Source: Granulicella sp. 5B5 (GTDB taxonomy: Bacteria > Acidobacteriota > Terriglobia > Terriglobales > Acidobacteriaceae). From it: 64,000 nucleotides of DNA. Positions within the stretch are counted from its first letter, which is position 1. The number at the start of each line of letters is the position of its first letter. Location: assembly GCF_014083945.1 (NCBI RefSeq), contig NZ_CP046444.1, forward strand, positions 1,612,001-1,676,000, read 5' to 3'. The notes under the pieces are model-generated. The model was not told the origin of the DNA. It did no database searches and saw nothing but the letters and a program-made list of their open reading frames with translations. Position numbers and translations under genes: made by a program. Positions 52,531-61,380 of the stretch are shown here, in pieces.

Positions 52531-54168
52531 CTATTTGGCTGCCATGGCGAGCTGCTGCTGGTACTCCTCGTAGGGGCCCTTGTGGTCGGTGATGTGGAAG
52601 TCCGTGGGGCCGCCCTGGAAGTGCCAGATGCGGGTGCCGGCTTCTTCGATGAGGTCCTGGTCGTGGGTGACGAGGAAGACGGTGCCCTCGTACTTCTGGA
52701 TGGCCTGGTTGAGCGCGTTGATGCTCTCGAGGTCAAGATGGTTTGTGGGCTCGTCGAGGACGAGGACGTTGGGCTTCTGCAGCATGATCTTGCAGAAGAG
52801 CAGGCGCGCGGCCTCGCCACCGGAGAGAGCCTCGGTCTTCTTGAGACCTTCTTCGCCCTTGAAGAGCATCTGGCCGAGGATGCCACGGATGTCTTCCTTG
52901 GCGGCCTTGGGGTCGTACTGATGCAGCCAGTCCTGGGCGGTCATGCCGAGCTGGATGGAGCCTTTGTGGTCCTGCGCGAAGTAACCGATGGAGACCTCAT
53001 GTCCCCATTTGACGGTGCCGGAGTCGATGGAGACGTCCTTCTCTTCGATGCCGGGGCCGTTGGCGAGCAGCGCCTTGAGCAGCGTGGTCTTGCCCTGTCC
53101 GTTGCGGCCCATGAGGATGACCTTGTCGCCGCGATTGACGAGTGCGGAGAAGTTCTTGATGACGTGCTCGGTCTTGCCGTCGGGCTGAGTGTAAGTCTTG
53201 TTGACGTTCTCGAACTCGAGGACGTTCTTGCCGCTGGGGCGCTCCATCTTGAAGGAGATGTAGGGGCGCGCGATGTTGGAACGCGCGAGCTCGCTGGTGG
53301 CGAGGCGCTCGACTTCCTTCTTACGCGAGTTGACCTGCGAGGAGCGTGTGCCGGCGGAGAAGCGGGCGATGAACTCGTTGAGCTGCGCGATCTTCTTTTC
53401 GCGCTGCTCGTTCTGGCTCTCGATGCGGGTGCGGACTTCGGTCTTCTGCAGGACCATGTCGTCGTAGCCACCGGTGTAGGTGATGATGGTCTCGTAGTCG
53501 ATGTCGGCGATGTGGGTGCAGACGTTGTTGAGGAAGTGGCGGTCGTGCGAGATGGTGATGACGGTACCGTTGTAGCGGTTGAGGAAGTCCTGCAGCCAGT
53601 GGATGGATTCGAGATCGAGATAGTTCGTGGGCTCGTCGAGGAAGAGCGCGCCGGGGTTGCCGAAGAGTGCCTGCGCGAGCAGGACGCGGACCTTCTGGCC
53701 ACCCTGAAGCTCGGACATCTTGCGCTCATGTAGCTCGTCGGGGATGTCGAGACCTTGCAGAAGAACGGCGGCGTTGGCTTCGGCCTCGTAGCCGTCCTCG
53801 TCGCCGACGATGCCTTCAAGCTCGCCGAGGCGTGAGCCGTCTTCGTCGGTCATCTCAGGCTTGTTGTAGATGACCTCGCGCTCCTCCATGGCCGCCCAGA
53901 GGGCCTTGTTGCCCATGATGACGGTGTCGAGGACGCGGTAGGCGTCGAACTCGTACTGGTCCTGCTTGAGGACGCCGAACTTTTTGGGGCGGACGACGGT
54001 GCCCTTCTGGGCGTCGATCTCGCCGGTGAGGACCTTCATGAAGGTGGACTTGCCGGCGCCGTTGGGGCCGGTGAGGCCGTAGCGACGGCCATCGGTAAAC
54101 GTCACGGAGACGTCTTCGAAGAGGAGCTTCGCGCCGTAGCGCATGGTGACATTGGAGACAGAGATCAT
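52531..54168 (-). CDS. ABC-F family ATPase (YbiT-like)
   Basis: 545 residues from ATG 54168. Two nucleotide-binding domains without membrane segments. Domain 1 has Walker A GPNGAGKST near 35-43, signature SELQGGQ and LFLDEPTNYLDLESIHW. Domain 2 has GRNGQGKTT, LSGGEAARLLF and LVLDEPTNHLDLESINAL. The inter-domain linker is charged (EQREKKIAQLNEF, RKKEVERLATSELAR). ABC-F proteins act on ribosomes, rescuing or gating translation. This one lacks the long arm of antibiotic-resistance types, so a housekeeping translation role is more likely than drug protection. Confidence 0.94.
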   Translation of the reverse strand: MISVSNVTMRYGAKLLFEDVSVTFTDGRRYGLTGPNGAGKSTFMKVLTGEIDAQKGTVVRPKKFGVLKQDQYEFDAYRVLDTVIMGNKALWAAMEEREVIYNKPEMTDEDGSRLGELEGIVGDEDGYEAEANAAVLLQGLDIPDELHERKMSELQGGQKVRVLLAQALFGNPGALFLDEPTNYLDLESIHWLQDFLNRYNGTVITISHDRHFLNNVCTHIADIDYETIITYTGGYDDMVLQKTEVRTRIESQNEQREKKIAQLNEFIARFSAGTRSSQVNSRKKEVERLATSELARSNIARPYISFKMERPSGKNVLEFENVNKTYTQPDGKTEHVIKNFSALVNRGDKVILMGRNGQGKTTLLKALLANGPGIEEKDVSIDSGTVKWGHEVSIGYFAQDHKGSIQLGMTAQDWLHQYDPKAAKEDIRGILGQMLFKGEEGLKKTEALSGGEAARLLFCKIMLQKPNVLVLDEPTNHLDLESINALNQAIQKYEGTVFLVTHDQDLIEEAGTRIWHFQGGPTDFHITDHKGPYEEYQQQLAMAAK

Positions 54169-54240
54169 CACTACTATTTTCGCATGGACACGCGCCAGCG
54201 AGGGCAGTAGCGGGGCCGGGCGGCCCCTTTTGCCGAGGGG

Positions 54241-54351
54241 TTAGATACAGTCGCCGCAGGGGGCGGCGTCATCGGTGCGCTTGCGGGACTTGGCGAAGAA
54301 GTACTCCGCGGTGACCAGGGCTACGGGGATGAAAAAGAAAAGGATATCCAT
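54241..54351 (-). CDS. Small 36-residue membrane protein with a Cys-pair tail
   Basis: ATG at 54351 with ggag 6 nt before it. The protein begins with a hydrophobic helix (MDILFFFIPVALVTAEYFF), then a basic patch (AKSRKRTDD), and ends AAPCGDCI with a CxxC motif. Too short for homology claims, but the start signal, clean helix and positive-inside pattern favour a real small protein. It lies between the ABC-F and SDR genes on the same strand. Confidence 0.5.
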   Translation of the reverse strand: MDILFFFIPVALVTAEYFFAKSRKRTDDAAPCGDCI

Positions 54352-54541
54352 GGCTCGCTCCAGACGAGTTTCGGTTGAGGTGAAGTTGTTGATCTTGTGG
54401 GCGGTGGCCAAGGCCGCATCGTGTTCCTGCGGCTTCCTGCGGCGGGGTTTCCGTTGTTTATATGACGCCCGAATGGGAATAAGGTTTCGGGGAATTTCAA
54501 CCGAGGCCGGATTTGTTGATCCGGCCCCGGAGATGAGGGTG

Positions 54542-55291
54542 TTAGCGGAGGCCGCCGGCGGCCTGGAGGAGGGCTCCGGTGACCCACTTGGCGTCGTCGG
54601 AGACGAGGAAGGAGACGACCGTCGCAACGTCGTCAGGCTGGCCGATGCGGCCGAGTGGCGTGCCGGCGATCATGCCCTTCTCGAAGTCGGAACCTTCGAT
54701 GCCGGCGGATTTGAAGCCTTCGGTGACGATGGGGCCGGGGTTAACAGCGTTGACGCGGATCTGCTTCGGGCCGAGCTCTTTAGCGAGGACGCGGGTGATG
54801 ATGTCTACCGCGCCTTTGGTTCCGCTGTACACAGAGGCATTGGGGCTGCTGCCCTCGCTGGCGACCGAACCGATGTTGACAATGTTGCCGCCGGTGGCCG
54901 GGAACTGCTTGACCGCCGCCTTGGTGGTGAGCAGCAGGCCTTTTACATTGACGCCGAACATGAGGTCGATCTCGTCGACGGTGATGGCTTCAATGGGGGC
55001 GAACTTGTAGACGCCGGCGTTGTTGACGAGGATGTCGACGGGGCCGAAGGCCTTGCTGGCGGCCGCAAAGAGGGTGTCGATGCCAGCTTCGTCGGCGACG
55101 CTGGAGCCTACGGCGATGGCTTTGCCACCGGCGGTAGTAATCTCGGCCACGGTCTTCTCCGCGCCGGCCTTATCGGAGCTGTAGTTGACGACGACGGACG
55201 CGCCGTCCGATGCGAGCTGCTTTGCGATGCCTGCGCCGATGCCCTTGGAAGCTCCGGTAACGATGGCGACTTTGCCCTTGAGTTTGCTCAT
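54542..55291 (-). CDS. Short-chain dehydrogenase/reductase
   Basis: 249 residues from ATG 55291, aggag upstream. A classical SDR: cofactor loop TGASKGIGAGIA, NNAG motif, catalytic Ser in NIGSVAS and YxxxK in YSGTKGAV, then NPGPIVTEGF. The Arg/Ser pattern after strand 2 (NYSSDKAGAEK) favours NADPH. Similar to 3-oxoacyl-ACP-reductase-like or glucose-dehydrogenase-like SDRs; substrate unknown. It faces away from the ArsR operon across about 190 bp. Confidence 0.92.
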   Translation of the reverse strand: MSKLKGKVAIVTGASKGIGAGIAKQLASDGASVVVNYSSDKAGAEKTVAEITTAGGKAIAVGSSVADEAGIDTLFAAASKAFGPVDILVNNAGVYKFAPIEAITVDEIDLMFGVNVKGLLLTTKAAVKQFPATGGNIVNIGSVASEGSSPNASVYSGTKGAVDIITRVLAKELGPKQIRVNAVNPGPIVTEGFKSAGIEGSDFEKGMIAGTPLGRIGQPDDVATVVSFLVSDDAKWVTGALLQAAGGLR

Positions 55292-55419
55292 GATGTATCT
55301 CCTGTGAAGCTTGCGGGGCTTCGTTTGATATTTCGACAACCATCGAATTGATGTGCGAGCGCTGCGCCGGGATTCAGGAGTCATGGGAGATTAATTTTTG
55401 AGTTTTTTGAGTCCAGCGC

Positions 55420-55467
55420 TTGACAGGTAGAGAGGCGAGGATTACTTAACTCATAGGTTATGTAACC
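55420..55467 (+). promoter_or_regulatory. Promoter and palindrome ahead of the ArsR-SRPBCC operon
   Basis: TTGACA (55420-55425), 17 nt, TACTTA (55443-55448), followed at 55456-55467 by the perfect palindrome GGTTA-tg-TAACC around the expected start of transcription. The palindrome is a natural candidate for the operator of the ArsR-type repressor encoded next. Confidence 0.5.
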
Positions 55468-55483
55468 GAGAGGCTAAATACAG

Positions 55484-55909
55484 ATGACAGACCCCATCAG
55501 CACCACCTTTGCCGCCCTGGCGGACCCAACGCGGCGCGCGATCCTGGCGCGGCTGGCGCTGGGTGAGACGTCGGTGACGGAGCTGGCGGAACCGTTCGAG
55601 ATGAGCCTGCCGGCAGTTTCAAAACACTTGCGGGTGCTGGAGCATGCGGGGCTGATTTCACGCGGCCGCGAGGCGCAGTGGCGGCCATGCAAGCTGGAGG
55701 CCGAGCCGCTTCGGCAGGCGTCGGACTGGCTGGAGTTCTACCGGCGGTTCTGGGAGCAAAGCTTTGACCGCTTGGAGGAGTATCTGCAACGGGTGCAGGC
55801 CGAACAGCCGAGCAAGACACGCAAGATCGCGACACGGAAACCCGCAACACGCAATGGCAGCATCGGTAAGCAGGCAAAGAGCACACATTCCAACCAGAGG
55901 GAGAACTGA
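55484..55909 (+). CDS. ArsR-family winged-helix regulator
   Basis: 141 residues. Core: FAALADPTRRAILARLALGETSVTELAEPFEMSLPAVSKHLRVLEHAGLISRGREAQWRPCKL, split over the wHTH. A basic C-terminal tail (KTRKIATRKPATRNGS) follows. No metal-binding Cys cluster (CxC) is present, matching the SRPBCC-linked ArsR subgroup that does not sense arsenic. The stop and the next ATG are separated by one base, so it is co-translated with the SRPBCC genes. Confidence 0.93.
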   Translation: MTDPISTTFAALADPTRRAILARLALGETSVTELAEPFEMSLPAVSKHLRVLEHAGLISRGREAQWRPCKLEAEPLRQASDWLEFYRRFWEQSFDRLEEYLQRVQAEQPSKTRKIATRKPATRNGSIGKQAKSTHSNQREN

Positions 55910-55910
55910 G

Positions 55911-56906
55911 ATGGCACAGGCAGCAGCGGCAGAAGAGCGTGAGATTGTGGTGTCGCGAGTGTTTGCGGCTCCGCGTGCGATGGTGTGGGCGGCGGTGACC
56001 GACCCGTGGCAGGTGGGGCAGTGGTGGGGGCCGACGGGCTTTACCACGACCATGACCGAGATGGACGTGCGACCCGGCGGCAAGTGGAAGCTGGTGATGC
56101 ATGGGCCGGATGGAACGAACTATCCGAACGAGATGACGTTCACCGAGGTGGTGCCGCAGGAGCGAATTGCGCTGGACCTGGTGGGCGGGCGCGAGGGCGC
56201 TGAGTTGGTGCGCGTGAGCAAGGTGATGACCTTTGTCGATGAAGACGGCGGCACGCGGTTCACGGTCACGCTCCAGTACCCGACGGCCGAGGCGAGAGAG
56301 AAGAATTGCCGCGAGTATGGAGCCGTTGAGGGTGGCAAGCAGATGCTGGCACGGCTGGATGCGTTCCTGGCAGAGCGCGCGGCAAACCCGCTGGAGAAGC
56401 TGGTGGGCGGCCCGGCGGCGACGCATGAGCTACGGATCACGCGGACGTTCAATGCTCCGCGTGAGCTGGTGTGGCAGGCGTGGACCGATCCTGCGATGGC
56501 GCTGCAGTGGAGTGGGCCTCGGCAGTTCCCTGCCTTCTATTTTGAGCGTGGCGAGAAGCCGGGCGACAAGTGGCGGATTGGGCTGCGGGGCAAACGGCCC
56601 GGGACCGATATCGTCGCGGAGCTTTGGCAGGGCGGAGTGATGAAGGAAATCGACCCACCGAAGAAGCTGGTCTATACGTTCAGCTGGGAGGAGCGCACCA
56701 ATGTGGGATTGCCGAAGGAAGGCAAAGAGACGCTGATCACTGTTCGGCTTGAGGAGCATGACGGCAAGACGACGATGCACTTTCTGCAGGAGTTCTTTGC
56801 GACAGCGGCAGAGCGCGATGGGCATAACGGCGGATGGAGCTCGTCGTTTGAGCGGCTGGTGGAGCTGGTTGAGGCCAAGGCCGCTGCCGCAAAGGAGGCG
56901 CGATGA
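55911..56906 (+). CDS. Double AHSA1/SRPBCC-domain protein
   Basis: 331 residues from ATG 55911 (gggag upstream). Two successive START-like SRPBCC domains: the first (about 8-150) has FAAPRAMVWAAVTDPWQVGQWWGP and GGKWKLVMHGPDG; the second (about 175-325) has FNAPRELVWQAWTDPAMALQWSGP. A hydrophobic ligand-binding cavity is expected in each. Such ArsR-linked proteins are widespread but their ligands are unknown. Overlaps the next SRPBCC gene by 4 bp. Confidence 0.92.
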   Translation: MAQAAAAEEREIVVSRVFAAPRAMVWAAVTDPWQVGQWWGPTGFTTTMTEMDVRPGGKWKLVMHGPDGTNYPNEMTFTEVVPQERIALDLVGGREGAELVRVSKVMTFVDEDGGTRFTVTLQYPTAEAREKNCREYGAVEGGKQMLARLDAFLAERAANPLEKLVGGPAATHELRITRTFNAPRELVWQAWTDPAMALQWSGPRQFPAFYFERGEKPGDKWRIGLRGKRPGTDIVAELWQGGVMKEIDPPKKLVYTFSWEERTNVGLPKEGKETLITVRLEEHDGKTTMHFLQEFFATAAERDGHNGGWSSSFERLVELVEAKAAAAKEAR

Positions 56907-57373
56907 GCACCACGGTCTCCGCTGTGCCGATGGAGATGGAGCTGACACGGTTCTTCCGCGCGCCACGCGAGCTGGTGTGGCGCGCGTGGACCGATGTGGA
57001 GCAGCTGAAGGAGTGGTGGGGACCGAAGCAGTTCACCAATCCGAGGTGCGAGGCCGATGTGCAGCCCGGCGGGCTGATCCATATCGACATGCGTGCGCCG
57101 GATGGGACGGTGTATCCGATGGGTGGCGAGTTTGAGGAGGTTGTGCCGCCGGAGAAGCTGGTGTTCCTGGCATGGGCCCTGGATGCGGACGGCGATCCGA
57201 TCTTTACGAACCGCAACACCGTGCTGTTCAAAGAAGTAGAAGACGGGACAGAGATAAGGCTGCATGTGCGCGTGGTTGAAGCCAAGGCCGCAGCGTGGCA
57301 GTACTTGAAGGGCATGCGCGAGGGCTGGAGCGGCAGCTTCGAGAAGCTAGCGGAATTTATTGGGACACGATAG
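56903..57373 (+). CDS. AHSA1/SRPBCC-domain protein
   Basis: 156 residues, one domain: FRAPRELVWRAWTDVEQLKEWWGPKQFTNP, GGLIHIDMRAPDGTVYPMGGEF, then a C-terminal helix WSGSFEKLAEFI. It starts inside the stop of the preceding gene (ATGA overlap). With it the operon encodes three related cavity domains, suggesting duplication. Confidence 0.92.
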   Translation: MSTTVSAVPMEMELTRFFRAPRELVWRAWTDVEQLKEWWGPKQFTNPRCEADVQPGGLIHIDMRAPDGTVYPMGGEFEEVVPPEKLVFLAWALDADGDPIFTNRNTVLFKEVEDGTEIRLHVRVVEAKAAAWQYLKGMREGWSGSFEKLAEFIGTR

Positions 57374-57432
57374 CGCGCTGCATACGGAGCGGCGTATAAC
57401 AAGCACGTTTTAGAAACGATGAGGAGATAGCG

Positions 57433-57849
57433 ATGAAGACTGATCTGCACCTGGTGTTTTCCGGCAAGTGTACAGAGGCGTTTGCGTTTTACGAGAAGAC
57501 GTTCAAGAGTAAGGTCGAGTTCAAGATGACCTATGGTGAGGCGCCTCCGGGTGCTCCGGTGCCTGAGGACGCGAAGGACATGGTGATGCATATGTCGATG
57601 CCACTGGGAACCATCCTATTGATGGGCTGCGATGCGCCGCCGAGCATGGGAGTCCCCACGATGGGCGGCTTCCATATCTCGCTGAGCGATGAGAATGCGG
57701 ATGAGGTGGAACGGATCTTCGACGAGCTGAAAGAGGGCGGAAGTGTGCAGATGCCGCTGGGCAAGACGTTCTGGTCTCCGCTGTTTGGGATGTGCACGGA
57801 CAAGTTTGGCGTGGAATGGATGCTGAGTGTGCCCGGGCAGCAGATGTAG
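57433..57849 (+). CDS. VOC/PhnB-like glyoxalase-fold protein
   Basis: 138 residues; tgaggag upstream. LHLVFSGKCTEAFAFYEKTFKSKVEF, VMHMSMPLGTILLMGCDAPP and FGMCTDKFGVEWMLSVP match the PhnB-like branch of the vicinal-oxygen-chelate fold (2-domain betaalphabetabetabeta). Often encoded with ArsR and SRPBCC proteins; the reaction is unknown. The His/Glu metal positions of true glyoxalases are not all obvious. Confidence 0.9.
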   Translation: MKTDLHLVFSGKCTEAFAFYEKTFKSKVEFKMTYGEAPPGAPVPEDAKDMVMHMSMPLGTILLMGCDAPPSMGVPTMGGFHISLSDENADEVERIFDELKEGGSVQMPLGKTFWSPLFGMCTDKFGVEWMLSVPGQQM

Positions 57850-57924
57850 CAGATAACCGCTAGTTGGGAAGCGGCAGCCTTCGTCGGAGGCCGCCGTTCC
57901 TGTTTGAGGGTGTCGATGGCAATG

Positions 57925-57972
57925 TTTTAAGTGTGTACAGAGTGTGTATTATAGGACTCGCGGAGAACTTTC
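57925..57972 (+). promoter_or_regulatory. hicAB promoter region
   Basis: A tattat -10 at 57947-57952 within two imperfect direct repeats (gtgtgtac, agtgtgtatt) that could be operator half-sites; the -35 is weak. ggag precedes the HicA start at 57974. Confidence 0.4.
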
Positions 57973-57973
57973 G

Positions 57974-58162
57974 ATGAGCAGCCGTGAGTTGATTCAAGCA
58001 CTGATACGAGACGGCTGGTTTGAGGTTGCGCACGCTGGCAGTCATAAGCAGTTCAAACACGCGACGAAGCCTGGGCGAGTGACAGTACCGTATCCCAAGC
58101 GAGACCTGCCGTTGGGCACGCTGAAGAGCATCGAGAAGCAGGCCGGACTGAAATTACGGTAA
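57974..58162 (+). CDS. hicA: HicA-type mRNA interferase toxin
   Basis: 62 residues from ATG 57974. The double-stranded-RNA-binding-like HicA fold is plain: SRELIQALIRDGWFEVAHAGSHKQFKH with the catalytic His in the GSHKQF motif, then VTVPYPKRDLPLGTLKSIEKQAGL. It cleaves mRNA when free. The antitoxin gene follows 5 bp later. Confidence 0.94.
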   Translation: MSSRELIQALIRDGWFEVAHAGSHKQFKHATKPGRVTVPYPKRDLPLGTLKSIEKQAGLKLR

Positions 58163-58167
58163 TCCCA

Positions 58168-58605
58168 ATGGAGTGGGGCGGAATGGAATACATCGCGTAT
58201 CTGCACAAAGACAAGGGTTCCGACTACGGCGTGAGCTTCCCGGACTTTCCCGGCTGCGTGACGGCGGGCAAGTCACTTGAGGAGGCCCGCCGGATGGCGG
58301 TCGAGGCGTTGACGCTCCATATGGCCGGGATGCTGGAGGACGGAGAGGCTATCCCTGAGCCTTCGACGCTGGATCAACTGGCAAAAGACCCGGCCATGCG
58401 AGGAGCCGTGGCTTTTCTGGTGAGCGCAGAACCACCAGAGAAGACCGTGCGCATCAACATCACGGCAAGGGAGAGCCAGATCGAGACGATCGACCGGCTG
58501 GCACGGGCGCGAGGGATGACGCGGTCAGCTTATATGGTGCAATCGGCAGTGCGCATAACGACGACGCGAGAACGTACCCGCGGAACCGCTCGTAGACGGG
58601 CCTAA
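58168..58605 (+). CDS. hicB: HicB-type antitoxin
   Basis: 145 residues (ATG 58168; the ATG at 58183 with a purine tract before it is an equally good start). The degenerate RNase-H-like HicB domain has YIAYLHKDKGSDYGVSFPDFPGCVTAGKSLEEARRMAVEALTLH. A C-terminal ribbon-helix-helix-type DNA-binding part (KTVRINITARESQIETIDRLARARGMTRSAYMVQSAV) supports autorepression. An Arg-rich tail ends the protein. Confidence 0.94.
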   Translation: MEWGGMEYIAYLHKDKGSDYGVSFPDFPGCVTAGKSLEEARRMAVEALTLHMAGMLEDGEAIPEPSTLDQLAKDPAMRGAVAFLVSAEPPEKTVRINITARESQIETIDRLARARGMTRSAYMVQSAVRITTTRERTRGTARRRA

Positions 58606-58625
58606 TCCACTAGAGCGGCTTCGGA

Positions 58626-61103
58626 TTACGCCTTGGGCTTCTCAGCGGCGGTTCCCTGCTCCATGGCTTCTGTGAGGACTTCGACCTCACAGTTGTGACC
58701 GAGCCAGCGGTTGTCGTGCGCCCACTGGATGGTGAAGACGATGCTACCGGTCTGAGCGGGGTTGGTGGTGACGTCGACGTAACTGCCGGGGCGGCCGACC
58801 TGACGCGACTCCACGCGGTGCTGCGTGGTCCAGCCGTCGGTGGTGTAGACGAGGTGGAACGGCGCAGCGTCCATGACGCGCAGGGTGCCGCCCTGCACCA
58901 TGCAGCCGATGGGGCGGCTGAGCTGGTAGACCTCAAGACGGCTCTGGAAGTGGCGCTGGTCCTTGGGCACGGCGTACCGCTCGGCGACAACGGAGATGCG
59001 GTCGAAGACCTGTCCGTCGGTGACGGAGCGGAGGAGCTTGAGGTACTCCGCGTGGGCCCAGACGAGGGGTTGCGCGGAGCCGGCGGAGCGGCCGAAGTAC
59101 ATACCGCGTTCGGGCAGGTCGGCGTAGTCCCATACCTGCTCGGGCAACATGCCACCGAAGGAGCTGAACTGCTCCAGCGCCTTGACGTAGAGGCTGACAT
59201 CTTTACCGGAGGCGAGCTCGAAGTGTGCGCGTTCGCCGGTCATGATGGGCCACGCTCGGCCCTGGCCGGAACCGTTGTAGGGGCCACCGTCCTTCCGCTG
59301 ACCGTAGCCATCGTGGTTGTAGCGGCGCCAGCAGGGGCCGTATGGGGTGTCGATCTTGAGGATCTTGTCGACGACCTTGAGCGAGTCGATGATGAGCGGG
59401 TCGTCGGCGCGGCGGATACCGTAACGCACCAGCTCGAGGAAGCCGGCGTCGATGATCTCGCGCGCCTCGAAGTCGGTTTTCTCGCCGGGCTCGCGGTTGG
59501 AGAGATGCAGGCTGCCTGGCGCGACGTCGGGGTTATGGAACGGCTCGCCCATGGCTGGCGGACGGATGCGCATGTAGTGATATGGCACGTCAGGATCGAG
59601 GATGCCACGCTTGGTCGTGGTCCACTCGTCGAGATGGGCCTCGATCCAGTCGGCGTACTCGAGGATGAAATTGCCAAGCTCGGCGGAACCATGAGCAGAG
59701 CAGATGTCTGCAGCGCAGACCAGCGCGGAGATGACCGCGGCGAGCGTGGAGGGCGAGTAGCCTGCGTTTTCCTCCCAGCGCTCCTGCTGCGTGACCGGCG
59801 CATAGCGCACGAGGAACGCTGCGGCGGAGGCGACGAAGGGCACGATGTCGAAGTTGCCGAGACCGTTGGCCTTCCAGAGACGCCACGCGAGGATGACCGG
59901 AAAGGCGACCTCGTCGAGCTGCATGCCCTGCCAGTAGGGTGTTCCGTCGATCCAGAAGTTCTGCGAGAAGCTACCGTCGGGATGCTGCGTGCAGGCCAGG
60001 TAGACGAGTGCGCGGAGTGCTGTGTCCACGCGGCCGCAGGCGAGCATGGCGGTGGCGGACTGCACCATGTCGCGCGTCCAGACGAGGTGGTAGCCGCCGA
60101 GGTCGTCGTCGGACTTGGATGCGCCCCAGGGGATGGAGGCCGAGGCGATGAAGGCGCCGGAGTAGGTCTTGTCCTCATGCGTGAGGATGACGGCATGAGA
60201 GACGCGCAGGAGGCGGCCGTCGTCGTCGGATGCCGCGGCAAGCTGCAGAGGCGGCAGAGCGCGGTGCCACTGATTGATGAAGCGCGCGCGGTGCTCGGAG
60301 TAGGGCGTAGCGAGCGTGGACATCATCTGCGCGAGCGCGGAGTGGAAGCCTTCGCCGGGGGCTATGGCGATGGTGAACTCAGGGTGGCGGGCGATGTCGA
60401 TCTCACCCATCATGGCGATGTTGCCGTCGAGCGCCTGACCGAAGTTCCAGGTCATGCGCATGTTCTGCAGCAGGTCCTGATAGCCGTCGGAGGTGCCGAC
60501 ATAGCCGCAGCTGCTGCGGGAGAAGCCGCAGTCGGCCCCAAAGGCGAGAGAGACCCCGTTCTTCCATGCCAACATGCAACGCCGGCCGGCGATATCGAGT
60601 GAGCGGGCGGAGTTGCCGGCACCGCCGACATCGAGGTGCGGAGCGAGCAGAGCGTAGCACTTGAGGCGGGAGAGCATCTCCGGATCGCCGGTGATCTTGA
60701 CGTGCATCAACACGACGGGATGATGCGGGTCGGTGATGAACTCCTTGACGACCTTGTAGCGGCCACCGCGGTCCGTAGCGGTGGCGCGGATGGCGAGAGC
60801 GTTCTCGTCGATGTAGTGGAAGTCGTAGTCGAGATCGCGCTTGTCTTCGTGGAAGAAGGTGGCTTCGTCGGTGAAGAGGAGCTCCATGTCGCGCGTTTGG
60901 GGGCGGTCGATGGTGGGGTAGTAGATCTCGTTGAGGATACCGTGGGAGGTGGTAAACCAGATGCGGCTGGAGGCGGCATAGGCCGTCGCGACAGCGTCTT
61001 TGCGGCTTGAGGTCCAGCGGGGCTGTACGCCAGGGCCGCCAAAGGCTGGGCCATCATCGTCCAACCAACGATAGTTTCCGTTCGGTTCGCTCATGCGCAC
61101 CAT
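58626..61103 (-). CDS. GH15 glucoamylase-like glycoside hydrolase
   Basis: 825 residues. An N-terminal beta-sandwich (about 1-290) precedes the (alpha/alpha)6 barrel. Active-site landmarks: GYHLVWTRDMVQSATAM (substrate arginine), E444 in RWEENAGYSPSTLA as probable general acid, and E655 in LPEQVWDYADL as probable base. No signal peptide, so probably cytoplasmic, releasing glucose from maltooligosaccharides, glycogen or related alpha-glucans. A C-terminal beta domain (about 700-815) follows the barrel. Whole-length match to the bacterial GH15 layout. A long open frame on the opposite strand is a shadow. Confidence 0.92.
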   Translation of the reverse strand: MVRMSEPNGNYRWLDDDGPAFGGPGVQPRWTSSRKDAVATAYAASSRIWFTTSHGILNEIYYPTIDRPQTRDMELLFTDEATFFHEDKRDLDYDFHYIDENALAIRATATDRGGRYKVVKEFITDPHHPVVLMHVKITGDPEMLSRLKCYALLAPHLDVGGAGNSARSLDIAGRRCMLAWKNGVSLAFGADCGFSRSSCGYVGTSDGYQDLLQNMRMTWNFGQALDGNIAMMGEIDIARHPEFTIAIAPGEGFHSALAQMMSTLATPYSEHRARFINQWHRALPPLQLAAASDDDGRLLRVSHAVILTHEDKTYSGAFIASASIPWGASKSDDDLGGYHLVWTRDMVQSATAMLACGRVDTALRALVYLACTQHPDGSFSQNFWIDGTPYWQGMQLDEVAFPVILAWRLWKANGLGNFDIVPFVASAAAFLVRYAPVTQQERWEENAGYSPSTLAAVISALVCAADICSAHGSAELGNFILEYADWIEAHLDEWTTTKRGILDPDVPYHYMRIRPPAMGEPFHNPDVAPGSLHLSNREPGEKTDFEAREIIDAGFLELVRYGIRRADDPLIIDSLKVVDKILKIDTPYGPCWRRYNHDGYGQRKDGGPYNGSGQGRAWPIMTGERAHFELASGKDVSLYVKALEQFSSFGGMLPEQVWDYADLPERGMYFGRSAGSAQPLVWAHAEYLKLLRSVTDGQVFDRISVVAERYAVPKDQRHFQSRLEVYQLSRPIGCMVQGGTLRVMDAAPFHLVYTTDGWTTQHRVESRQVGRPGSYVDVTTNPAQTGSIVFTIQWAHDNRWLGHNCEVEVLTEAMEQGTAAEKPKA

Positions 61104-61304
61104 GAGACCACAAAACGCGAGTTCGCGGATGGTCTATACTTTCATATTTTACGTGCCTGCGGAGGGGTTCTCCGCCTTCGCAATCATCAGACATCCGCCG
61201 GATGAAATGGTTACTGAGCGATGAAGAGGCGTAGAGCGGCGGCCGGTGCTAATCTCATGTTTGTGACACCGTTGCGGTGCACTTGTGCATCCAACGAGTG
61301 GTAT

Positions 61305-61345
61305 GGGCCCGGCGTGGGCCCACCTCTTTCTGCGCGATGCGCAGC
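61305..61345 (+). other. Two hairpins upstream of the superoxide dismutase gene
   Basis: tgggccc/gggccca (61305-61323) and ctgcgc/gcgcag (61331-61345), about 36 bp before the sodA start. The first lacks a T-run. They could shape a short leader of sodA or end an upstream transcript. Confidence 0.35.
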
Positions 61346-61380
61346 AACTACCCGGAACCGACAGATAAAGGAGCAATCCC

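Noticed and set aside
58695-60602. Long plus-strand open frame (635 codons)
   Set aside because: Complete shadow of the GH15 gene; no recognisable fold and a composition typical of antisense reading.
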